Assembly: GCF_000739375.1 (NCBI RefSeq)
Contig: NZ_CP006704.1
Location: forward strand, 372,001-436,000
Origin: Comamonas testosteroni TK102
GTDB taxonomy: Bacteria; Pseudomonadota; Gammaproteobacteria; Burkholderiales; Burkholderiaceae_C
Direction of reading: 5' to 3'
Length of the DNA: 64,000 nucleotides
A program made the position numbers and the translations under genes. The notes below the pieces were generated by a model. It was not told the origin of the DNA and did no database searches. It was given only the letters and a program-made list of their open reading frames with translations. Of this stretch, positions 34,901-43,531 are shown piece by piece; positions within the stretch are counted from its first letter, which is position 1, and each line of letters opens with the position of its first letter.

Positions 34901-35541
34901 AGTGGCCCCATGCGGCGCCGCGCGAGCGGCTGTTGCTGCACTCCGGCGCGGTCACGCTGGACGACTGGATGGATGGCTTGCAGGAGCGCGAAGAGCCGTC
35001 CTCGGATGCGGGCTACAGCCGCTGCTGGTTCGCGCTGGAGCCGCGCACGCTGCTGAACAAAAAAGGCGAGCTGCAGGCCCATAAGCTGCTGCCCATTTAT
35101 GTGCGCAGTCTGGCGCTTTCAAGCACGGGCACCGACACGCTGATGGGGGTGATCGCACGCGACACCCTGGTCTGGGTGCAGCCGCTGGAGCCTGAGGTGG
35201 CCACGCAGCGCTTGCAAGCCTTGATGCAACTGTGGCTGGCGGGCCAGAACGAGCCCTTGCCGCTGCCTCTCAAGGCCGCCATCGCAGCCGGCCTGGACGA
35301 TCTGAGTGCCGCCGCACAGGCCTACGAAGGCGGCTACATGCTGGGCGGCGAATGCGAAGACCCCAGCTGGGCGCGCTGCTACCCAGACTGGGAGGCGCTG
35401 ACGGCTGATCTGCGCTTTCATGCCCTGGCCAAACAGGTCTATGGCCCGCTGCATGACTGGCTGGCCGCGCAGGTGCAGATCGAGGGCCTGCCCCTGATGC
35501 AGCGTGCAGACCAGGACGAACAACCAGGAGAGCCGGCATGA
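31954..35541 (+). CDS. recC: Exodeoxyribonuclease V subunit RecC
   Basis: A 1195-residue protein, the Chi-scanning and strand-splitting subunit of RecBCD. Visible family sequence includes IAIHGNQTEALADTVLAWL at the N-terminus, VQSNGMAEWFKMRMAE (RecC reads LVQSPGMAQWLK-like) and LLGMNDGDYPRRATRVDFDLM. As in the family, the helicase- and nuclease-like domains lack catalytic motifs. The start is GTG at 31954 with AGGAG 6 bases upstream. The stop overlaps recB by ATGA. Order recC-recB-recD without ptrA is usual in betaproteobacteria. Confidence 0.94.
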   Translation: MTAEQQPRASQPAANWQPGLIAIHGNQTEALADTVLAWLAAHPLQALEPEIVLVQSNGMAEWFKMRMAEQQGVCAAAQVELPARFVWRSYRQILGRHEVPRESPLDKTPMIWRLMRLLPQCLGEPAFAPIASFLRPAEPQRLLQLAEKLADLFDQYQIYRADWLAAWEQGEDVLRTAGRPDAPVPEGQLWQPQLWRKVLAELDEQERAATRPALLARILGALQSGQPPVTPLARRVVVFGMSQMPLSLMQFLSGIAQHSQVLIAVPNPCRFHWADAIDGRELLRQQRRRHADKGGKDLAQIPLAAMHAHAHPLLAAWGRQSRDYVRQLDAFDTTGDTAVQWGWPRVDVYDEADASELIDAPLLTQVQQRIRDLVPMSEHPAVEIAAADQSIVFHKAHGLVRELEVLHDQLLQWLAEPVAAGRAALAPREVVVMLPSIEEAAPAIRAVFGQYGRHDARHIPFDIADVGARASSPLVTALQWLLKLPQQRCRLSELCDLLDVPAVAARVGLAADDLPQLTHWMVGAGIRWGLNHAQRAQLGLAACGDPNSAWFGLRRMLLGYASGPALEAAFDEAQAFAGMEPYDEVGGLTAELAGSLASLLGRMLQWWQTAATTAAAEVWAQRFRSLMDDFFVAQGDEDQALCAALDTALVGWQAACEQAGFDALIPLEVAQEAWLQALSEPALNQRFRAGGVTFCTLMPMRAIPFEVVCLLGMNDGDYPRRATRVDFDLMALPGHQRPGDRARRDDDRQLMLDALLSARSKLYISWAGRHVRDNSEQPPSVLVSQLRDYLRQGWQGEGSSGLCASERGDLLLAQRTRQHPLQPFSRRYFEQASGLSTFAREWYGAHEQRAAQALPVVAAFEPDPEVPLTLARLTEFLRHPARSFLRNRLQVRFEQDEELLEDDELFSVDGLTAYGLIQQLQQGVRTQLAHDAALDVGLQVQRQVQRLGRAGVLPLAGLGRREAEALQAQATPSLLAWQQQMRQWPHAAPRERLLLHSGAVTLDDWMDGLQEREEPSSDAGYSRCWFALEPRTLLNKKGELQAHKLLPIYVRSLALSSTGTDTLMGVIARDTLVWVQPLEPEVATQRLQALMQLWLAGQNEPLPLPLKAAIAAGLDDLSAAAQAYEGGYMLGGECEDPSWARCYPDWEALTADLRFHALAKQVYGPLHDWLAAQVQIEGLPLMQRADQDEQPGEPA

Positions 35542-38500
35542 GCGCGCCCGCCAACCCGATGAAGCCCGGCAGCCAGGCGCTGCAGCCCCTGCAATTCCCG
35601 CTCTGGGGTTCGCGCCTGATCGAAGCCAGTGCGGGCACAGGCAAGACCTGGACCATTGCCGCACTCTATCTGCGGCTGGTACTGGGCCACGGCGCCGAGA
35701 ACGGCTTTGCCCGGGCATTGATGCCGCCCGATATTCTGGTCATGACCTTCACGCGGGCTGCCACACGCGAGCTGTCGGATCGCATTCGTGACCGCCTGAT
35801 CGAGGCCGTGCAATGCTTTCGCGGCGAGGCTGAACCGGCGGCGCACGACAGCTTCTTGCGCGATCTGCGCGATGCCTATGCCGAAGGCACAGAGCGCGAC
35901 ACTGCGGCCTGGCGGCTGGACATGGCTGCGCAGTGCATGGACGATGCTGCTATCCACACCATAGATGCCTGGTGCCAGCGCATGCTGCGCGAGCATGCGT
36001 TCGACAGCGGCAACCTGTTTGATGAAACGCTGGAGGCCGATGAAAGCCAGCGTCAGACCGAGGCTGCACAGGATTACTGGCGCCAGCAGTGCTACCCGCT
36101 GTCGGGCGAGGTGCTGGAGACGGCGCTGCAGGTCTGGCCCGATGTGCATGTGCTGGTCAAAGACATGCAATCGCTGCTGCGCGAAAACGTGCCCGCTGTG
36201 GCTGGTGTCGGGTCGTTGGGCGAATGCATTACGCAGACACATGCAGAGCGTGCGCAGCGACTGCAAGCGCTGGCCGATGGCTGGGAAGCCAAGTCCGAGC
36301 GCATGTTGCGCTGGATTGAGGGTGAACTAGACGGCCGCGCCGCGCTGTGGGACAGGCGAAAGCTGCAGGCTCGCTACTACACAGGCTGGTTTGCGGCGCT
36401 GACCGCTTGGGCGCAAGACCCGCTGAACCAGCCGCTGGAGCTCAGCGATTCCGCCCGCAAGCGCCTGTGCCCAGAGGGGATGGCCGAGGCCTTCAAGGGC
36501 TCGACCATGGACTTGCTGCTGCCCACCGAATTTTCCGAGCTAGAGCAATTGCTGAAAGCGTTGACCGGGCTGCCGTCGATCAAGGTGGCGCTGCGCCTGC
36601 ATGCTGCAGTCCATGTCCAGCAGCGCCTGCTGTGGCTCAAGCGCCAGGCCGGCACCTTTGGCTTTGCCGATATGTTGCAGCGCCTGGATACCGCCTTGGC
36701 CGGCGATAACGGCCCCGCGCTGCGCGCCGGCATTCTGGCACAGTACCCGGTGGCGCTGATTGACGAGTTCCAGGACACCTCGCCGCTGCAATACCGGCTG
36801 TTCGACCAGATCTACCGCACGGCAGACAACAGCACGGACAGCGCACTGCTGCTGATCGGCGACCCCAAGCAGTCCATCTACGGCTTTCGTGGTGCGGACA
36901 TCTACAGCTATCTGCAGGCCAGGCAGGCGACCGAGGGCCGCCACTATGTGCTGGACACCAACTTCCGCTCCACGCAGGCGCTGGTCGATGCGGTCAACCA
37001 ATGGTTTGTGCAGGCTGAAGTGCGCGAAGGCGAGGGGGCGTTCCTGTTCCGCGCCGGACAGAGCAATCCGCTGCCGTTCGAGAGCGTCAAGTCAAATGGC
37101 CGCAAGGAGCGGCTGATGCAGGGCAGCCAGCGCATGGCAGCGCTGACTGTTGCCTGGGATGGCAGCAGTGGTGAACCGCTGAGCAATGACGACATCCGCC
37201 GCCGTGGGGCGGAGTTCTGCGCCAGCCAGATCGTGCAGTGGCTGATGGACGGTGCCACGGGCTTTGCCGAGGACGGTCAGCCGCTGCAGCGCCTGCGCCC
37301 GGCCGATGTCGCAGTGCTGGTGCGCACGGGCAAGGAAGCTACTGCCGTGCGCCGCGCGCTGGCGCGGCGCAATGTGGCCTCGGTCTATCTCTCCGATCAG
37401 GACTCGGTCTTCGCCAGCGGCGAGGCGCAGGATCTGCTGCTGTGGCTGCGTGCCGTGGCAGCCCCCCTGGACGCACTTGCCGTGCGCGCCGGTCTGGCCA
37501 CGCCCATGATGGGTCTGTCGTTTGACGAGCTGGCCTGGCTGGCCAGCGATGACGAGGCCTTCGATGCGCGCAGCGAGCTGCTCAAGGAGCTGCACAGTCT
37601 CTGGCTGCGCCTGGGCGTGCTGGCCATGCTGCGCCAGACGCTGTACCGCTTTGAATTGCCGGCGCGCTGGCTGCAGGACATGGGCGGCGAGCGCCGTCTG
37701 ACCAATTATCTGCACCTGGCAGAGCTGCTGCAGGGCGCGAGCGCCCAGCTGGAGGGCGAGCAGGCGTTGATCCGCTGGCTGGCCACCCAGATCGAGAGCC
37801 CGGGCGCGGCCGGCGATGCGCAGATCGTGCGGCTGGAATCGGACGCCGATCTGGTCAAGGTCGTCACCGTGCACAAGAGCAAGGGGCTGGAGTATCCGCT
37901 GGTCTGCCTGCCGTTTGGCGGCAGCTTCCGGCCTGTGGATGGCAAGGCGGCCTATCTTTCGCTGCCGGTGCAGATCGATGGCGCACCCGCACGCGAGCTG
38001 GTTCTGGACTACGACGATGTGCAGCTGGCGCAGGCCGACAAGGAGCGCCTGCGCGAGGATCTGCGCCTGCTCTATGTGGCGCTGACCCGTCCGCGCCATG
38101 CGCTGTGGATGGGGCTGGCCCCCATGAAGCGCAGCAGCAGCAAAAACTGTGCGAACGAACAGGGGGCGGCGGGCTATCTGCTGGCCGGAGCTGTTTCGCA
38201 GTCAGCAGCGGGCTGGCGCGCCAGCATCCAGGCCCTGAGCGAGCGTTGCACGGAGATCGCCGTGGTGGATCTGCCGGCCGAGCTACCCGTGGCCTCGCGC
38301 TATGTGGCCGCTCAGGCATTGCCAGCCCTGGCCGCCGCGCCGGTGTACGAGGCGCAGTTCGACCGCCGCTGGGGCATTGGCAGCTTTTCGTCGCTGACCC
38401 GCGCCATGGCCGCACCCAGCCTGCCGGTCCTGCCGGTGGCGGCACAAAGCCCCGCCGAGGACGAGCGTGCGCTGCAGGCCCAGGAGGCCGGTGAAGCTGC

Positions 38501-39350
38501 GCTGGACCTGGGCGTCATCAACGACGTCATGACCGCCCTGCCCACCTTGAGCAGATTCGCCGCCGGCGCGCGCAGCGATGCTGCGGTCTGGCACCGCTTC
38601 ATGCGCGGCCCGGTGGTGGGCAATTTCTTGCACGACCAGCTGGAATGGCTGGCCGCAGAGGACTTTGCGCTGCAGGCTCAGGATGATCCCGACAACAGCG
38701 AGCCGCTGGCGGCCCGTCTGCTGCGCCGCTGCGAGCGCGCGGGCCGCAAGGAGCAGGCCGCCGATGTGCTGCAGTGGCTGCGCGCCGTGGTGCATCAGCC
38801 GCTGGCGCCTCTCGGTGTCTCGCTGGCCCAGCTGGGCGAAGGTGATGCGCTGTTGCCCGAGATGGAGTTCTGGCTGCCGGCGCGGCGCCTGTCGGCACCG
38901 CACATCGATGCGCTGTGCCGCCGGCATATCCTGCCCGGTCAGCCGCGCCCGGCGCTGCCAGAGCGCGAGCTGCACGGCATGCTGATGGGCTTTGCCGACC
39001 TGGTGTTTCACCATGCCGGCCGTTACTGGGTGCTGGACTACAAGACCAATCATCTGGGCCAGGACGCTGCGGCCTATGGCCCCGGGGCGCTGGAGCAGGC
39101 CATGCTCGAGCACCGCTATGACGTGCAGGCGGCGCTGTATCTGCTGGCTCTGCACCGTCTGCTGCAAAGCCGGCTGGGCGCGGCCTACGACCCCCGGGAA
39201 CAACTGGGCGGCGCGCTCTATTTCTTCCTGCGCGGTCTCGATGGCGAGGCTGCCGGCATGCATGTCCTGAAGCCGCCGCTGGCGCTGCTGCACGGGCTAG
39301 AGGCGCTGCTTGGCGACTGCGAGCAGGCATCGAAGGAGGAGCAGCCATGA
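35538..39350 (+). CDS. recB: Exodeoxyribonuclease V subunit RecB
   Basis: A 1270-residue helicase-nuclease. Walker A is SAGTGKT (31-37), Walker B/motif II LIDEFQDTSPLQYRLF, motif III LIGDPKQSIYGFRGADIY, motif V VTVHKSKGLEYPLV, and the C-terminal nuclease has the core FADLVF...LDYKTN with Asp1167 and Lys1169. It is a 3'-5' helicase (UvrD-like), loads RecA after Chi and carries the only nuclease of the complex. It overlaps recC and recD by ATGA on both sides, ensuring coupled translation. Confidence 0.96.
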   Translation: MSAPANPMKPGSQALQPLQFPLWGSRLIEASAGTGKTWTIAALYLRLVLGHGAENGFARALMPPDILVMTFTRAATRELSDRIRDRLIEAVQCFRGEAEPAAHDSFLRDLRDAYAEGTERDTAAWRLDMAAQCMDDAAIHTIDAWCQRMLREHAFDSGNLFDETLEADESQRQTEAAQDYWRQQCYPLSGEVLETALQVWPDVHVLVKDMQSLLRENVPAVAGVGSLGECITQTHAERAQRLQALADGWEAKSERMLRWIEGELDGRAALWDRRKLQARYYTGWFAALTAWAQDPLNQPLELSDSARKRLCPEGMAEAFKGSTMDLLLPTEFSELEQLLKALTGLPSIKVALRLHAAVHVQQRLLWLKRQAGTFGFADMLQRLDTALAGDNGPALRAGILAQYPVALIDEFQDTSPLQYRLFDQIYRTADNSTDSALLLIGDPKQSIYGFRGADIYSYLQARQATEGRHYVLDTNFRSTQALVDAVNQWFVQAEVREGEGAFLFRAGQSNPLPFESVKSNGRKERLMQGSQRMAALTVAWDGSSGEPLSNDDIRRRGAEFCASQIVQWLMDGATGFAEDGQPLQRLRPADVAVLVRTGKEATAVRRALARRNVASVYLSDQDSVFASGEAQDLLLWLRAVAAPLDALAVRAGLATPMMGLSFDELAWLASDDEAFDARSELLKELHSLWLRLGVLAMLRQTLYRFELPARWLQDMGGERRLTNYLHLAELLQGASAQLEGEQALIRWLATQIESPGAAGDAQIVRLESDADLVKVVTVHKSKGLEYPLVCLPFGGSFRPVDGKAAYLSLPVQIDGAPARELVLDYDDVQLAQADKERLREDLRLLYVALTRPRHALWMGLAPMKRSSSKNCANEQGAAGYLLAGAVSQSAAGWRASIQALSERCTEIAVVDLPAELPVASRYVAAQALPALAAAPVYEAQFDRRWGIGSFSSLTRAMAAPSLPVLPVAAQSPAEDERALQAQEAGEAALDLGVINDVMTALPTLSRFAAGARSDAAVWHRFMRGPVVGNFLHDQLEWLAAEDFALQAQDDPDNSEPLAARLLRRCERAGRKEQAADVLQWLRAVVHQPLAPLGVSLAQLGEGDALLPEMEFWLPARRLSAPHIDALCRRHILPGQPRPALPERELHGMLMGFADLVFHHAGRYWVLDYKTNHLGQDAAAYGPGALEQAMLEHRYDVQAALYLLALHRLLQSRLGAAYDPREQLGGALYFFLRGLDGEAAGMHVLKPPLALLHGLEALLGDCEQASKEEQP

Positions 39351-41437
39351 AGGGCCGCCGCAAAGCCGATCTGCAGACGCTGGACCTGTTTGCAGCCCTC
39401 GCGGATGGGGACACGATTGCGCCGGGCACCACGGACTGGCTGGCCGCTCTGGAGCGCCTAGCCGATGCCGGCCTGCTGCGCCGCCTGGACAGCGCGCTGG
39501 CGGCTTTTGTGGCCGCGCAGGACGCCGAGGCCGGGCCCGCGCTGCTGGTGGCCACTGCCGTGCTGGCGCAGATGGAAGGGCGCGGTCACAGCTGTCTACC
39601 CCTGCAGGCGCTGGCTGGCGATCCCCATCAGATTCTCGCCTGGCCCAAGGAGGCCGAGCGACTGCAGCAATCGCTATGGGAGCAATTGCCCGGCCGGCTG
39701 GCTGACTGGCTGCAGGCCCTGCGTCGCAGCCCCTTGGTGCGTGTCGTGCAGCCGGGCGTGGTAGCGGCTGACCGAGGCCAGCCGCTGGTGCTGCTGGACG
39801 GCGCTGCGCCCTTGCTGTATCTGCGCCGCTACTGGGACTACGAGCGCAGTGTCGCCGCCCATATTGCCCAGCGCACGGCGGCCGATGCGGTGGCGCTTGA
39901 CGAGCCCAGGGTCCGCGACTGGCTGGCGCGGCTTTTCACGGGCTCGGCCGATGCCTCGACGGCGCCGGACTGGCAAAAACTGGCTTGCGCGCTGGCGCTG
40001 CGCGGGCGCATGTCCGTCATCACCGGCGGGCCGGGCACGGGCAAGACCTATACGGCCGCCCGCCTGCTGGCGCTGCTGTTTGCCACGGCGCCGGATGCCG
40101 CCCAGCTGCGCGTCGCGCTGGCTGCGCCAACCGGCAAGGCGGCGGCGCGGCTCAAGCAGTCCATCGACAGCTCGCTGCTGGAGCTCAAGGAGGCCGTGGG
40201 CCGTGAACTGGATCTGGAAGCGCTGGTCAAGCGCATGGGGGCGGCACGCACCCTGCATTCGCTGCTGGGCGCCAGGCCCGATACGCGGCGCTTTGCCCAC
40301 CATGCGGGCAATCCGCTGGATGTCGACGTGCTCATCGTCGATGAGGCCTCCATGATCCACCTCGAGATGATGGCCGCGCTGCTGCAGGCCCTGCCGCCCA
40401 CGGCGCGCCTGATTCTGCTGGGCGACAAGGATCAGCTCGCCTCGGTGGAGGCCGGTGCCGTGCTGGGCGATCTGTGCCGCGACGCGCAGCGGGGCAATTA
40501 CGCACCGGACACCGCGGCCTATGCCGGGCGCGTGACGGGCCAGCCCCTGCCAGCGCAGTACCTGGCGCCAGCCAGGGCCTTGCCGCTGGCCCAGCACACC
40601 GTCATGCTGCGCGAGAGCCGCCGCTTTGGCGGCCCGATCGGTCAACTTGCACAGGCCGTGAATGCCGGCGATGCACCGGCTGCGATGGCGCTGCTGCGCA
40701 CGCAAACCCAGGCTGGCCTGCATGCCGAACTCTGGGCACGTGAAGGCGGTGACGTCGAGTCCGTGGTGCGCAGCGCCGTGCAAGGCCGCGGCGGAATGGC
40801 CAGCTATGCCGCCTATGCCGAGGTGCTGGCTCAACATGGACAGGGCAAGGGGCGCGGCTTTGCCACCGAGGCCGAGCACCAGCAATGGGTGAGGGCCGTG
40901 CTGGCCGCCTTCGACCGCTACCGCCTGCTGTGCGCCGTGCGCGACGGCAACTGGGGCGTGGCGGGCCTGAACCGCGCGGTGGAGCAGGCCCTGCAGGCCA
41001 TGGGCGCCATACGCAAGGAGGGCGAGTGGTATATGGGCCGTCCGGTGATGGTCACCCGCAACGATGCGCAACTGGGCGTGTTCAACGGCGACATCGGCAT
41101 GGCCCTGCCCAGCTTTGCCGACCCGGCGCGGCTGCGCGTGTACTTCATGCAGGGCGAGCATCTGCACCATGTCAGCACGGCGCGCCTGGCCCATGTGGAG
41201 ACCGCATTTGCCATGACGGTGCACAAGAGCCAGGGGTCGGAGTTCGAGCACACGGCGCTGGTGCTGGCCGCGCAGGGCGGTAACGTGCTCAGCCGCGAGC
41301 TGGTCTATACCGGCATCACGCGGGCGCGCAAGGCGTTTTCGCTGTGGGCCGAAGTGCCCGGCCTGTTGGTGTCGGCGATGGGCAGTCCCACGCAGCGCAG
41401 CAGCGGTTTGCTGGGATTCATGGAGAGTGCTCGGTAG
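39347..41437 (+). CDS. recD: Exodeoxyribonuclease V subunit RecD
   Basis: A 696-residue 5'-3' SF1B helicase, the fast motor of RecBCD. Walker A is GGPGTGKTYT (Lys233), motif II IVDEASMIHLEMMAALL, motif III LLGDKDQLASVEAGAVLGDL, motif VI VYTGITRARK, and the typical late MTVHKSQGSEF. Length is somewhat above E. coli RecD (608) because of insertions between motifs III and IV. Last gene of the recCBD operon. Confidence 0.96.
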   Translation: MKGRRKADLQTLDLFAALADGDTIAPGTTDWLAALERLADAGLLRRLDSALAAFVAAQDAEAGPALLVATAVLAQMEGRGHSCLPLQALAGDPHQILAWPKEAERLQQSLWEQLPGRLADWLQALRRSPLVRVVQPGVVAADRGQPLVLLDGAAPLLYLRRYWDYERSVAAHIAQRTAADAVALDEPRVRDWLARLFTGSADASTAPDWQKLACALALRGRMSVITGGPGTGKTYTAARLLALLFATAPDAAQLRVALAAPTGKAAARLKQSIDSSLLELKEAVGRELDLEALVKRMGAARTLHSLLGARPDTRRFAHHAGNPLDVDVLIVDEASMIHLEMMAALLQALPPTARLILLGDKDQLASVEAGAVLGDLCRDAQRGNYAPDTAAYAGRVTGQPLPAQYLAPARALPLAQHTVMLRESRRFGGPIGQLAQAVNAGDAPAAMALLRTQTQAGLHAELWAREGGDVESVVRSAVQGRGGMASYAAYAEVLAQHGQGKGRGFATEAEHQQWVRAVLAAFDRYRLLCAVRDGNWGVAGLNRAVEQALQAMGAIRKEGEWYMGRPVMVTRNDAQLGVFNGDIGMALPSFADPARLRVYFMQGEHLHHVSTARLAHVETAFAMTVHKSQGSEFEHTALVLAAQGGNVLSRELVYTGITRARKAFSLWAEVPGLLVSAMGSPTQRSSGLLGFMESAR

Positions 41438-41743
41438 CCTATGGGTGAGGTCCTGTTTTGATCGCTGCTGGCGCAATCCAGGTAGGAGCTGGAGGCTGAT
41501 CCCGATCAGCCTTTATGGGACTTGCGCAAACAAGAATGCAACAACGGCCTGCCTGCTGAGGCAGTCATGCTGCCTGAACCCGTTTTGCGTGAGTCCTGCG
41601 ATACAGGTAACCCATCTGGCCCGGCTCGAAGTGATGAGCCTGTGACACTGGCGCAGTCCAGGCGCGAGACGGCCAGCCAGGGCCACCCCGCAGCCAAGGT
41701 CGTCGTCCCTCTTCGGCAGAAGATGCGAACGGCTCAGTGGAGA
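41438..41743. other. Gene-free spacer between recD and the VOC gene
   Basis: No convincing gene. It holds a palindrome AGGCTGATC/GATCAGCCT at 41493-41512 followed by TTTAT, possibly a weak recD terminator, and the 79-bp imperfect palindromic element at 41518-41596. The rest shows no structure that I can name. Confidence 0.6.
41518..41596 (+). repeat. 79-bp imperfect palindromic element, copy A
   Basis: Starts GGACTTGCGCAAA and ends with the near complement TTTGCGTGAGTCC (11 of 13 pairs). Copy B at 43426-43504 in opposite orientation has the same 79-bp length and matches the first 23 bases at 20 positions; the centres differ. Confidence 0.6.
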
Positions 41744-42157
41744 TCAGTGTTCGTAAACCGCTTCCCAGTTGGCAAATCCCTTGACCTCGATCGGGTTGCC
41801 ACAAGGGTCGGTGAAGAACATCGTCCACTGCTCTCCGGGCTCGCCTTCGAAGCGCACCTGCGGCTCCAGAATGAAGGCCGTGCCAGCGGCTTTGAGACGT
41901 TCGGCCAGGGCCAGCCAGTCGGGCTTGAGCAGGATCACGCCCAGGTGGGGCATGGGCACCATATGGTTGCCGACCTTGCCGGTATTGCTCACGGCAAAGG
42001 GTTGGCCCAGGTGCAGGGAGATCTGGTGGCCGAAAAAGTCGAAATCGACCCAGGTGTCGGTGCTGCGACCCTCGCGGCAGCCCAGCACGCCGCCGTAGAA
42101 ACGGCGGGCCTGGTCGAGATCGGTCACGTGATAGGCGAGATGAAAAGCGCTTTGCAT
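41744..42157 (-). CDS. VOC-superfamily (glyoxalase/bleomycin-resistance-like) protein
   Basis: A 137-residue protein with two beta-alpha-beta-beta-beta units of the vicinal-oxygen-chelate fold. It starts with FHLAYHVTDLDQARRFYGGVLG, carrying a metal-ligand His near residue 10, and ends with the family pattern MFFTDPCGNPIEVKGF, where the Glu is the second metal ligand. Such proteins include glyoxalases, dioxygenases and resistance proteins; the specific reaction is not clear. The next leftward gene (glutathione transferase) lies upstream with 57 bases between, which could suggest a glutathione link. Confidence 0.85.
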   Translation of the reverse strand: MQSAFHLAYHVTDLDQARRFYGGVLGCREGRSTDTWVDFDFFGHQISLHLGQPFAVSNTGKVGNHMVPMPHLGVILLKPDWLALAERLKAAGTAFILEPQVRFEGEPGEQWTMFFTDPCGNPIEVKGFANWEAVYEH

Positions 42158-42214
42158 GATGGTCTCAAGCGTAGCATCAGCGGGCCCGGACAGGCTAGAC
42201 CAGGCCCTGCCGCA

Positions 42215-42874
42215 TCAGCGCGCAGCCTTGGCCTGCATGCGTGCCATCAGCTCTTCGGTATTGCTCTTGCGATCGGTGTTGACCTTCTGCACCGTGGGAC
42301 GCTCGCTCATGCGCGCCAGATAGTCGCGCACCGGCAGCTCGGCCAGCAGATCGCTGCCGCCCAGGATCTTGCTGGCGCTGCTGACCAGGGGCAGATGCAC
42401 GATGGCGCTGCAGTCGGCCAGCGTGAAGCTGTCGCCCGCGATGAACGGGGTGTCGAAGCGGGCCAGCTTGGCAAAGGCCGCAATGTTCTTTTTCAGCTGC
42501 TCCAGGGTCTTGTCGCGCGTGGAGTCGCTGATCTTGCCGCCGAAGAAGGCCTGGGGATAGAGGTTGCGCGCCACCAGCTCCAGGTGCAGGTTCAGATAGA
42601 CGCAAAGCTCACGCACCTTGGCGGCAGCAAAGGGGTCTGCGGGCAGCAGCGGCACCTTGCTGGACAGCGCTTCCACATATTCGATGATGGCGTCGGACTC
42701 GCTGATGGCGCCATGCTGTGTGCGCAGATACGGAACCTTGCCCAGCGGCGATTCCTCGGGATTGGTGCTGCCCAGCCAGGCCAGCTCCTCGGCGAAGGGA
42801 ATCTGCTTTTCCATCAAGGCCAGCTTGACCTTGTTGTAGTAGTTGCTGGCCGAAAATCCGCACAAAGTCAGCAT
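42215..42874 (-). CDS. Glutathione S-transferase
   Basis: A 219-residue protein with an N-terminal thioredoxin-like domain (about 1-78) and an all-helical C-terminal domain. It starts MLTLCGFSASNYYNKVKLALME; the Ser/Asn in the ASNYYNK turn takes the place of the usual catalytic residue, and GKVPYL and SESDAIIEY are the cis-Pro and glutathione gamma-glutamyl binding motifs. The ATG at 42874 has GGAG upstream. Substrate unknown. It may be co-transcribed with the VOC gene. Confidence 0.92.
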   Translation of the reverse strand: MLTLCGFSASNYYNKVKLALMEKQIPFAEELAWLGSTNPEESPLGKVPYLRTQHGAISESDAIIEYVEALSSKVPLLPADPFAAAKVRELCVYLNLHLELVARNLYPQAFFGGKISDSTRDKTLEQLKKNIAAFAKLARFDTPFIAGDSFTLADCSAIVHLPLVSSASKILGGSDLLAELPVRDYLARMSERPTVQKVNTDRKSNTEELMARMQAKAAR

Positions 42875-42989
42875 GCTTGTCTCCTGATCGGTGGTTGTGA
42901 ATAGGTATCCGTGGCCAGCCATCGTAGAGGCAAGTGGTGCAAGCCCTGCGTCGCCAACCGGATAGCGGTCCGGCTCCTACAATCGCCCC

Positions 42990-43391
42990 ATGCATTGGCG
43001 CGCGCACCCTCCTCGGCACCAACCGGCAGCCCTTGTGGCGCGCTGGGCGCTGGGTGCGTGGTTTTGCATTTTGCTGGTCAGCATGCTCACGCCCTGGGCG
43101 CGCGCCACGGCGCCTGCCGGCTGGGAGGCGGTGTGCACGGCCAGCGGCAGCACCCACTGGGTGCCCAGCCCCGCCAGCGACGATGCGGCCACCCCGCATG
43201 GACTCGATTGCGCGCTGTGCCTGCCGATGCTGGCGCCGCCGCCCGCGCAGCAGCCAGGCCCGGGCAGTCACCGCGCCGTTCTCGATGCCCGGCCCTGGGC
43301 CGAGGTTGCACACAGAGCTTTTGTCTCCACCCTGCCGCCCGTACGTGCGCCGCCCTTTGAAACCCTGAAAAACATAGCTGAAGGCGCTTGA
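42990..43391 (+). CDS. DUF2946 protein, probably copper-related
   Basis: A 133-residue protein with an N-terminal hydrophobic segment (about 19-38) and the DUF2946 pattern of a central VCTASG and HGLDCALCLPM (two cysteines spaced CxxC preceded by His). The family is found near copper and TonB/PCu(A)C genes, and the Cys/His/Met cluster fits metal binding. The next gene encodes a copper chaperone. No Shine-Dalgarno precedes the ATG; TACAAT lies 7 bases upstream, which would fit a leaderless mRNA. The stop falls inside a hairpin (43379-43406). Confidence 0.75.
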   Translation: MHWRAHPPRHQPAALVARWALGAWFCILLVSMLTPWARATAPAGWEAVCTASGSTHWVPSPASDDAATPHGLDCALCLPMLAPPPAQQPGPGSHRAVLDARPWAEVAHRAFVSTLPPVRAPPFETLKNIAEGA

Positions 43392-43406
43392 TGGTCAAGC
43401 GCTTCA
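43379..43406 (+). terminator. Hairpin over the stop of the DUF2946 gene (ATAGC repeat, copy f)
   Basis: GCGCTTGA/TCAAGCGC around TGG, extended by TGAAG/CTTCA with one bulged G. It starts with ATAGCTG at 43374, so it belongs to the repeat family; without a T-run it is at best a weak terminator. Confidence 0.5.
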
Positions 43407-43425
43407 GTTCGATTTGAGATTGACA

Positions 43426-43504
43426 CGACTTGCACAAATCAGGCCCAGGCAAGGGCTTGGTTTCAAGGAGATGCATCCTGATGCACCCTTGTTTGCGTAA
43501 GTCC
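43426..43504 (-). repeat. 79-bp imperfect palindromic element, copy B
   Basis: In reverse orientation it begins GGACTTACGCAAACAAG, like copy A at 41518-41596, and ends with the partial complement of this start. It lies 27 bases before the copper chaperone start codon, within its likely leader. Confidence 0.6.
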
Positions 43505-43531
43505 AGACTGAATTTGAATGGAGATGGTTTC

